A stretch of DNA of 64,000 bases from Alopecurus myosuroides. Taxonomy: Eukaryota > Streptophyta > Magnoliopsida > Poales > Poaceae. The stretch spans positions 176,161,013 through 176,225,012 of the forward strand of contig CM054062.1 of NCBI GenBank assembly GCA_028641055.1. The letters are read 5' to 3'. A program made the position numbers and the translations under genes. A model generated the notes under the pieces. That model was not told where the DNA came from. It worked only from the letters and a program-made list of their open reading frames with translations, and searched no databases. Below, piece after piece: positions 55,094 to 64,000 of the stretch (positions are counted from its first letter, which is position 1; every line of letters begins with the position of its first letter).

Positions 55094-55303
55094 TGAGCAT
55101 GGGAGTACCGATGTATCCGTTCCTAGCTATGTTTAGTTATCCTATGGCATTCGAACCATGTATTGGCCTGTTGGATATTCTGATGTATTTGAACATGTGA
55201 TGATGTACCTGTTGGTTATCTATTCATGCGTCGGAATAATCTATCTTTCGGTTACCAAGTCTATCCTTTGCTGTTATTGTGCTAAAATGCATTTCTGTTC
55301 AGG
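55094..55303 (+). other. ORF0-gag spacer of element B with splice acceptor
   Basis: About 210 bases, no ORF. It ends in tgctaaaatgcatttctgttcag|G before the gag ATG at 55304: branch-point-like sequence, pyrimidines and AG, conserved with element C. Confidence 0.5.
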
Positions 55304-58300
55304 ATGCCTCCAACCAGGAACTCCCCGCCTGAACCACCTCCGCTCACGGAGCTGTTGACTCAGATGACTCAGGTCGTGGCTCAGATGGCCCAGATCCAGG
55401 CTAACCAGCACAACAACCAGAATGCTCCGCGAGTCAGCATCAAGGAGTTTCTGAGCATGGGACCGAGAGCTTTCGTGGCAACACGTGAGCCTCTGGATGC
55501 TGATGACTGGATCAGGGAGATGAACAGGGCTCTGGAGATTTCTCATGTTGTTGAGGAAGATAAGGTCAAGTATGCCACCTACCTACTGAAGGGTCAGGCA
55601 GCTACCTGGTGGGAGAACTACCAGACCATGAGAGCTGGCTATCCTATCACCTGGGGTTGTTTCAAGGATGCCTTCCTGAAGCACCACATCCCAGATGGTC
55701 TCATGGAAAGGATGCGTGAGGAATTCTGCTCTCTCAAACAGGGCAAGCTGGACGTCCTCGGCTACCAGAACGAGTTCAATCATCTCGCTCGATACGCCGG
55801 TGACGAGGTGTCCACTGAAGCCAAGAAGATGGCAAGGTTGCGCCGAGGTTTTAACCCGGAACTGAAGTACGCTCTCACCAACATCAAGTGCAAGGACTTC
55901 GTGGAGCTCGTGAACACCGCGCTCAATGAGGAGAATGGGCGCAAGGCGTTCGAAGAGTCGCGCAAGCACTCGCGTGAGGGTGGTTCCTCCTCCAACATGA
56001 CCACCCCTCCGCAGAAGCGCCGCATCTGGGTGCCAAACAGTGCTGTCACTCGGGCTCCAAATGCCCAAGCTTCTCCAGGCTTTGGTCCCCGCCCACCCAA
56101 CCCATCTCAGATGCAGGGTCAGAGGTTTCCAATGGGGCAGCCAAGGCCAGGTCCTCCTCGTGTCGTCACTTGCTTCAAGTGCAAGGAGACTGGGCACTAC
56201 GCGTATAAGTGCACTCAGAGGCAGCTACCTCCACCACCTCCTCGCCCCAACACCAACCAGGCAATGGTTCGTGCTCCCCCTGCTAAAGCCTTCAACTCCA
56301 ACAACAGGCCTGTCGGGAGGACCGCGAGGGTGAATCATATCAAGGCCGACAAAGCTGAGGAAGTTGCTGACGTCGTTCTCGGTACATTCCCCGTAAACTC
56401 TAACCCAGCTAAAGTGTTGTTTGATACCGGAGCATCGCATTCGTTCGTGTCAAAGATCTTTGCAACAGCAGTTAAACTACCTTTTGTTGGTTTGGGTTCC
56501 CCGCTAGTAGTAAACTCCCCTGGAGCAACTATGCAAACTTCCAAGATCAGTCATGAGAATCAGATCTTGATTGGAGGTCACATATTCCTTGCTTCCCTCA
56601 TTCTGCTTGGCAATTCTGACATTGATGTCATACTTGGCATGGATTGGTTGAAGGCAAATAAAGCTACGATTGATTGTGCTAAGAAGTCAATAACTCTGTT
56701 CCACCCTTCCGGCCAGATAGTCTATTCTCCAGGTGAATCAAGTTCTGTTCAGCTGTACACCCTGGATGCTAAACCTCTACCTCTGCTTGAAAATGTTCCG
56801 GTGGTTTGTGAATTCCCTGACGTCTTTCCAGAAGAGTTGCCAGGGATGCCTCCGGACAGAGCAGTTGAGTTCGTGATCGAGCTTGAACCAGGTACTGCTC
56901 CAATCTCTAAGCATCCATACAAGATAGCTCCTCCTGAACTGAAATTGTTGAAGGAGCAAATCGATATGTACATGGAGAAAGGTTACATTCAGCCTAGTTC
57001 CTCCGCTTGGGGTTGACCAACTCTGTTTGTTGCCAAGAAGGATCAACAAAAATACTCGTGGTTGACTATCGTCCTCTCAACGAGAAAACCATCAAGAACA
57101 AGTATCCAATTCCTCGTATCGATGATCTTTTTGATCAACTTGCTGGAGCCTCAATATTCTCAAAGTTGGACTTGAGGATGGGTTACCATCAAATAAAGAT
57201 CAGAAAGGAAGATATTCCAAAAACAGCTTTCATCACTCGGTACGGTCTATATGAATACACCGTCATATCCTTTGGTCTCACCAATGCACCGGCAACCTTC
57301 TCAAGACTCATGAATTCTGTGTTCCATGAATACCTCGACAAGTTCGTTGTGGTATATCTCGATGATATTCTAGTCTACTCAAAATCCGAGGAAGAGCATG
57401 GAGAACACCTTCGTCTCACTCTCATGAAACTTCGCGAGCATCGTCTATATGCCAAGTTCTCCAAATGTGAGTTCTGGATTCCAGAAGTTGCATATCTTGG
57501 TCATATCATCTCTGCCAAAGGCATAGCCATTGACCCGGAAAAGGTTAAGGCAATTGTTGATTGAAACCCCCTAAGACGGTAAAACAAGTTAGAAGCTTTC
57601 TTGGCTTGGCTAGCTATTGTCGTCGTTTCGTCCAAAACTTCTCCAAGATTGCAAAACCTCTCACTGATCTCACCAAGAAGGACAAGAAGTTCGTTTGGTC
57701 TCCACAGTGTGATGAAAGTTTCAATCTTCTCAAGACTAAACTCACTTCCACCCCAGTTCTGGTTGGCCCAGATACTACCAAGCCTTTCCAGATATTCTGT
57801 GATGCATCTCTCCAAGGTCTGGGTGCAGTTCTTATGCAAGAACGCCAAGTTGTGGCTTATGCTTCACGTCAGTTGAACCCACATGAGCAAAACTATCCCA
57901 CTCATGATCTTGAACTTGCAGCAGTTGTGTTTGCCCTCAAGAAATGGAGGCAATACTTGTTGGGTAACAAAATTGAAATCTTTTCCGATCATAAGAGTCT
58001 GAAATACATCTTCACTCAACCAGATCTAAACCTCAGGCAAAGGAGATGGATTGAAAAGATTAAGGACTTTGATCTCACAATTTCTTACACTCCAGGCAAG
58101 GCTAATGTTATGGCCGATGCTCTCAGTCGCAAGTCCTATTGCAATAATCTCATGATCATGGAAAGCCAACCTCCACTTCATGAAGAATTCCAGAAGCTGA
58201 ACCTTGGTCTTGTTCCTCAAGGCTACCTTGCTAGCTTGACAGCCAGTCCAACTCTCGAGGACAAGATTCGTTCTGAACAACTTCGTGATACTGAAATCAA

Positions 58301-59692
58301 GAAGATGCTTGAGCACATCAAGGAAGGCAAGGAGAAATTCAAGTCCTTCTCAGTTGATGATAAAGGAATTGTGTTCTTTGAAGGACGCATTGCAGTTCCT
58401 CAGGTTCAAAGTCTAAAAGATATCATTCTCAAGGAGGCTCATGAAACTCCTCTCTCCATTCACCCTGGAAGTACAAAGATGTACCAGGATCTTAAGACAC
58501 TGTATTGGTGGCCTGGCATGAAACGTGAAATTGCTCAATACGTTTCAGAATGCGACGTTTGTCAACGTATTAAGGCAGTCCATCAGAAAACAGCAGGTCT
58601 ACTCCAACCTCTGAAAATTCCTGAGTGGAAGTGGGACATGATTGAAATGGACTTCGTTACTGGGTTTCCAAAGTCCAAAAGGGCAACGATGCAATCTTCG
58701 TTGTTATTGATCGTCTCACTAAAGTAGCTCATTTCTTTGCTGTCAAGGAAACTATCTCAGCTAGCCAGTTAGCAGAGCTCTACACAGCAAAGGTTGTTCC
58801 TCTTCATGGTGTTCCATTGGAAATAAGCTCAGACCGTGGAAGTATCTTCACTTCTCATTTCTGGAAAAGCTTTCAAGAAGCATTGGGCACTAAACTTCTG
58901 TTCAGCACATCTTATCACCCTCAGTCTCAGGGGCAAGTCGAAAGAGTCAATCAGATTCTCGAGGATATGCTCAGAGCATGTGGTCTCTTCTTTGGCATGA
59001 AATGGGAGGATTGCCTTCCATATGCTGAATTCTCCTACAACAACAGCTACCAGGCAAGCCTAGGTATGGCACCATTTGAAGCACTCTATGGTCGCAGATG
59101 CAGGAGTCCAATCAATTGGTCTGGAGCTGGTGAACGTTCACTCTTAGGCCCTGACATTGTTAAGAAAGCCGAGGAGAAAGTTCGTATCATTCGTGACAAT
59201 CTCAGGATTGCTCAGTCTCGTCAGAAGAGCTACTATGACAGCAAGCACAGGGATATGATCTATGCTCCTGGTGACAAGGCATATCTCCGTGTAACTCCCC
59301 TCAGAGGCACTCATCGTTTTGGTGTGAAAGGAAAGTTGGCACCAAGATACATTGGTCCTTTCAACATTCTCTCAAGGCGTGCATAAAATGCTTATCGTCT
59401 TGAACTTCCAGAAAAGCTATCCAAAGTGCACGATGTGTTCCACGTGTCACAGCTCAAGAAGTGTTTCAAAGATCCAGATCGTGCAGTTGATCATGATTCC
59501 ATTGAACTGCAAGATGATCTATCTTATGAGGAGCACCCTGTTCGTATTCTCGATGAGACCGAGCGTAAGACTCGCAACAAGAGCACCAAGTTCTTGAAAG
59601 TGCAGTGGTCGCATCATTCCGATAAAGAGGCAACGTGGGAGACCGAAGAGGATCTTCGCAAGAAGTATCCAGACCTTTTCATTTCTCAGTAG
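55304..59692 (+). pseudogene. Gag-Pol of element B, disrupted
   Basis: Same domain order as element C. The first piece (55304-57016) is clean through gag, the zinc knuckle CFKCKETGHYAYKC and protease DTGAS. Lesions relative to C are: TGA 57014-57016 (Phe codon in C), a one-base loss near 57044-57054, a one-base loss near 57562 (Trp codon, giving TGA), a one-base loss near 58680 and TAA 59384-59386 (Glu codon in C). Between the lesions, RT ([12 protein letters not shown]), RNase H ([13 protein letters not shown]), integrase ([40 protein letters not shown]) and the chromodomain-like tail are all recognisable. Cannot make pol products as it stands. Confidence 0.93.
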
Positions 59693-59714
59693 GAATCTCG
59701 GGGCGCGATTCCTT

Positions 59715-59728
59715 CAAGGGGGGCGTTT
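59715..59728 (+). promoter_or_regulatory. Polypurine tract of element B
   Basis: CAAGGGGGGCGTTT precedes the 3' LTR start. Position and form match element C. Confidence 0.85.
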
Positions 59729-62700
59729 TGTAACATCCCAAGTATGAAAACTATCCCCTTAGAATGTTTGTTGCATGTTTATTTAAGTATTGCATCATGT
59801 TATCATATTGTTGCCATGTTGGTTGCATTTGTTTCTTAATTGTTGCAATTGTTTTCCACTGTTTTCACAACTCAAATTCAAACCTTATTCAAACAATGTT
59901 TTCATACTTGCTCTGTTACAACATTTTGAATAAAAATCACAAATAATAACAACCAATTGGTTTCATGTTATGCCATAGTGATCCCTTGTGAAAATGATGG
60001 TTTTAAATCAATTATTTATTTGCCAAACACATTTAAAATTCAAATCCAAGCACCCACAAACAGAACCATTTTGAATTTATGTTGATGCCAAAACAAATCA
60101 GTTCAATTTGCCTATTTACCATAGGGGTTACCCTATTTAAATATTGGTTTTATTAATGATTGTTAATATTAAAAAATTCACCCAATTTTGGTTTAAATTT
60201 TAAACAGCAATCAAACATTTAAACTTTTGAAAATAAAAATTACCAACTGTTAGTAAGTTGCCTAAGGAGCTTCCCCAATTTTTCTCAAATTATTCACTAA
60301 CCAAAAACCCATCTTTTTCTTCCCAATTCTTTTTCAGCAAAAAAAAAACAGGGAGAAAGAAAAATTAAAAATTCAATTTTGGCGCCAAGGAGAAACGGGC
60401 TGCGCCCAGCCCGTTACCTCGTTTCCCTTCCGCGCAGCGCAGCCCAGCCCAACACTTAAGTCACGTACCGTTTCACTTTTTTTTCTCTGATCTAATCCTC
60501 GTCTTCAAGCAGTACGGCGCCCATCGGAGGCCTCCACGGCAGCACGGCGGCCACCCGACGGCCAGGAGGCACTCCCGGGGGCTATAAAACAGCCCTAGGG
60601 CCGCGCCGTCCAACCCTAGCCCCCTAGGTTCCATCTCTCCCTCTTCTCCGCCGCCGTCTGCCCCTCTCCTGGCCGCCTCCCTCTCTTCTTCCCCTCGCCG
60701 GAGTTTTCTCGCCTGAACCCATGTCGCGCGCCACCTCAGTAGCCACCCTCTCCCCTCGCTGAGCACGGGAACCAAAACCCCGCTAACCCCTCTCGCGGTT
60801 GGACACCTCCAGGAGCACGGTGACCGCGTGGATCTCCCCCGCCATCCTCGACCACGCCGCGGACGCCGCCGTCGTCAGCAGCTCTCTGCAACCGCGACGA
60901 ACTCCCGGTGAGCCCCGTGATGTACCATCCCCTCTCGTCCCTCTGTTGCGCCACCACAAGTCCGTGCACGTCCACCGCGTCCAACCACCCCCTCTGCAGC
61001 GAGCACGGCCGCTGTTTTCCCCGCCGGCGAGCCCCGATGTCTGACGAAGATTCAGGTTCAGCGCGTCAGCAAAATTCAGATAGCCAAATCTGAAGCTCTT
61101 CCTCCCTGCCTTCCCGTTACTGACAACAAACGCGCAGTAGCGCATCTGGTTCAGAGCACGCACACGCTTGCGAGCGGTCGTGGGTTCGAGTCCCCGCCTC
61201 GCCTTTCTTTTGGGATTTTCTCCCCGCGCAGGAGGCCCACCAGCCAGTGACCTCCAATGCCACGCGTGCGCGCGCGCGCCACGCTGGCCACGGGTCCACT
61301 GGACAGTGGTTGTGGTTAGGGTACCCCTCGGTACCAAAAGTTTCTGCGAGTTTCTGTTTATTCCAAATCAATTTAAATAACAGATTTAAACCTAAAACTT
61401 CAAACTTTAATAACTTTCATTCTGTAATTCCAATAAATAAAAGTTGTATATGTTTTCTGATCCAAATCAAATGATCTTTCCAAATAATCCAATTGTGTAC
61501 TGTTTTGAACTTTCAAATTGCAATTCAAATTTAAATTCAAATCATTCAATTGTATTTTGCCAAAATTCATAAGTAATTCATAATAAATCCAAATCATGCA
61601 AATAAAATATGTTTTCAATGCGATTTGGAATAACCTTTTCAAATATAATTTTTGTTTTCTGGTTTGAATAATTTAAATTGCCTAAATATTTTAATACTTG
61701 TTTAATTCATTTAAATTTGATAAAATCATAACTTGCTCAAAATAAAATAATTTTAAACATGCAAAATATGTTTTCAAACCATCAAAGTGTGAACTTTTCA
61801 AATATGAGTTTGAAATTATGTTTTGAACAAATAAAAACACAATTAAATTCAAACTTGTTTTAATTTCATTTAAAACTTGTTTAATATTGTTTAATTCATA
61901 ATAAATCCATCCTAACTCCTATTTCAAAATTTGAAACATGTAATCCAACTAAAATTTGATGTTCTTTTCAAATATAAATTTTGTTAATTGTTTTGCCCAC
62001 TTTAACTTGATGAAAACAACAATTGTTTGTGTGACATGTTTAAGTAACCCCAAAATTTCTAAACTTAATAAATGATTCCCAAACATGTTAAAATCCTTTT
62101 TCACTTGCATCTATTGTTGTTATTTTGTTGTTATCATCATGCATGCATCATGGTAATAAATTCTCACATGGTAATTAAATTATAGATCATTTGTTTCCAC
62201 TTAATCCATGGACCTTTTGCCATATGCAATCCAATTGCATATGGGTCCATTTAAATTGTGTTATCATGTTAGCTAGTTTATTTTGATGCATCTATTAAAT
62301 TGACATGCATCATCCCATGATTGTGCACTATGCCATGATATTGATTGTTTATATTTCTGCCTTGTTTGTTTGCTTCTTCTCGGATAGACGACGACGTTGA
62401 GACCGACGATCTTTACGACACCCCTTCTGAGGATCTAGCTCAGTACCCGGCTACTGGGTTTGCAGGCAAGTTATCACTCACATGAACCATTGTGTTCCTT
62501 TCAACATTGGTTACCGATACTTTCCGTTGTTCTTTTCTGCTAGCCATAGTGGTAGTTGTTTCTGTTACGAACCTATCACATGATACCCTAAACCCTGTTA
62601 TTCCCACACCCCCAGTCCTAAAACCCCGTTGCTTGGGCCCGTGTCTTACTAGCATGCTTAGGGTTGTTTTGCTCGAGTCTGTTATCAGTTACTTTCTGTA

Positions 62701-64000
62701 TTATAACTGTTATATTCTGGGGCTCGATGTTAAACAACACTTGTTAATTTGAGGTACTAATAAATTGCTGATAAGGCACCGGCAGGAGGCCCGGCGTGGT
62801 TTTGAGGCCTGCTAGTGTCGACCCTAATAGGAAAAGGGTCTTGTCTACTGATCCATGATGAGCGCACTATCCGCATGTGGGAAGCGTGTATGGGCGCCCC
62901 CCTCAATTTGACTCGATCCGCATCTCGTCCAAATCACCACACTTAGTTCGGGCTTTCCATTTGATGCACGCATATGCAGGTACGAACCCGAGGCCAGGGT
63001 GGAACTTTTGTAGTCGGCATTTAGGGCGGCGTGGTCTTCCAGTGCTATGAGGGTCCTCCTTTTCTTCGGGGGGCTCGATTAGCCGCGCACGCACAGCACG
63101 TGGTGCTTTGGGCTTGATGCGAAGAAGAGTTGAGTTGTGTTGAGTGCCCCGCTTGGTGGGAAAGGCCTTCCCATCTGGCGGGTTATTCTTACGTGTACGG
63201 CCAAATTGGTGCACCCCTGCAGGGATAAATCTTCTCGAGAAGCCGTGTTTTCCGCGGTTATGGTTGACTTGGTGAAAGTACTGGCTAACAAGTACTCAGA
63301 ACAACTTACACCTAGCTAATGATAACTTGACTAGTAATAGGCTTATTTACACAACAACTTGATCCATCATTAATCCAACTGTGTGAGTTATCCTCGGATT
63401 GCTTCTTTGGATAAGGGGCGAGATCCAGGATGGGTTTGTTTGGTGGTTAGTTATAGTTGGTTACGATACGCTATCTTATCTCTTTCTGTTACACCGGAAG
63501 TTGTAGTATGTTCTGTACATGGTTAGTGCAGCCAGTTGCAGCATCTTTCATACCCTTTTCTTCCGTTGATCCCAAGGCATCTGTGCTTGGTGTTGACGGG
63601 CTACACCTTGGTGAACTGTGAGTCTTGCTTGCCAGTACGTTGTTGTACTGACCCCTTTGGGGCTGTGGTTTACGCAGACTACGACTACGGCTACGATGAC
63701 CACCAGGATGGCTACTTCGTGGAGTTTGACGAGACTGCAGACGAGTAGATAGCTGGACCAGGGCTGGATCCAGGACCTACGTGGATGGGCTTCGTCTTCT
63801 TTATTTTCTCCGGCTTCTTAAGCCTGTTGGATTTGTCTGTACCCAGACACCTTTGATTGCTTCCGCTGATGTAATGAATGCTATGTTGGGACATGTGTCC
63901 TCTGGATGATTGTATTTGCTATTTCTGCCTTAGTGAAGGCCATTTGCAACCTTATTTCAATCTTTTGTGTCTTAGAGGCATGTTGTGTTATCCTTTTGTT
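59729..64000 (+). repeat. 3' LTR of element B, truncated by the window end
   Basis: Matches 49421 onward almost base for base. Visible differences are a 14-base insertion near 60102-60116 (absent from the 5' copy), a few substitutions and run-length changes. TATA box 60583-60589, box B 61183-61193, exon-like segments 62388-62465 and 63678-63748 with the same frame and stop. Confidence 0.94.

Larger units (their letters stand above)
49421..64000 (+). mobile_element. Element B: Tekay-type chromovirus with giant LTRs, coding part decayed, cut by right window edge
   Basis: 5' LTR 49421-53902, PBS 53905 onward, ORF0 54278-55093 (intact), gag-pol 55304-59692 (broken), PPT about 59715-59728, 3' LTR 59729 to beyond the window. 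From the 5' LTR length, roughly 220-240 bases of the 3' LTR are missing. It is related to element C: same LTR ends (TGTAACATCCCAAG…GTGCGACA) and closely similar proteins, but the LTRs differ clearly in U3 and in the GC-rich zone. It starts exactly after the GCTGA that flanks element A. Confidence 0.93.

Overview
The window is transposable-element sequence from a large, repeat-rich grass genome. A Triticeae species (wheat, barley, rye or Aegilops type) is the likeliest source. This is an inference from nested full-length LTR retrotransposons, LTRs of more than 4 kb, Tekay-type chromovirus and Tat-type Ty3/gypsy proteins, and the near absence of host genes. I recognise no intact host gene. The only host-gene trace is one pectinesterase-like exon at 38245-38410.

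Layout, left to right. (1) 1-24877 is a Tat-lineage Ty3/gypsy element on the minus strand (element D). Its antisense extra ORF lies at 1-1892 (+), integrase at 2562-3900, second RNase H at 4117-4717, RT at 19220-20572, protease at 20573-21577, gag at 21581-24079 and 5' LTR at 24051-24877. Its 3' LTR lies left of the window. (2) Element C (4723-19214, plus strand, TSD CTTCT) is inserted inside D's pol. It has LTRs of 4.24 and 4.25 kb and an almost intact gag-pol of Tekay/Del chromovirus type. (3) 24878-25797 is an old gypsy LTR fragment with a hairpin minisatellite, into which D inserted. (4) 25798-37952 is the 3' part of another, probably copia, LTR element (F). Its LTR was split by a non-autonomous minus-strand LTR element (E, 28318-36359), which was itself hit by an element related to D that is now a solo LTR (30747-31635, perfect TSD GAGAT). 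(5) 37953-40038 holds a LINE 3' end, the pectinesterase exon, a possible MITE and the truncated 3' part of a hAT transposon. (6) Element A (40039-49415) has two 4.45-kb LTRs around only 479 bp of internal DNA. (7) Element B (49421 to beyond 64000) is a relative of C with decayed gag-pol.

The most interesting material is in the giant-LTR group A/B/C. B and C carry an extra ORF between the primer-binding site and gag, called ORF0 here. Its N-terminal part looks like a double-stranded-RNA-binding fold and its C-terminus is arginine-rich. Their LTRs contain exon-like segments in which an acceptor, a GC-AG intron, the phase and the stop codon agree between families, and together they encode a short acidic peptide. 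LTRs of all three families also carry a tRNA-like box B module, paired palindromes and other conserved blocks inside a very long transcribed leader. A shares these blocks and has no proteins, so it may be a non-autonomous partner of B/C-like elements.

Working together: C could supply Gag, protease, RT/RNase H and integrase if its early amber codon is bypassed. A and B are defective but have closely similar LTR pairs, which suggests mobilisation in trans. Insertion order from nesting: D into the gypsy fragment, then C into D; E into F's LTR, then the D-like element into E; A and B next to each other at the hAT. LTR similarity was judged by eye and not computed.
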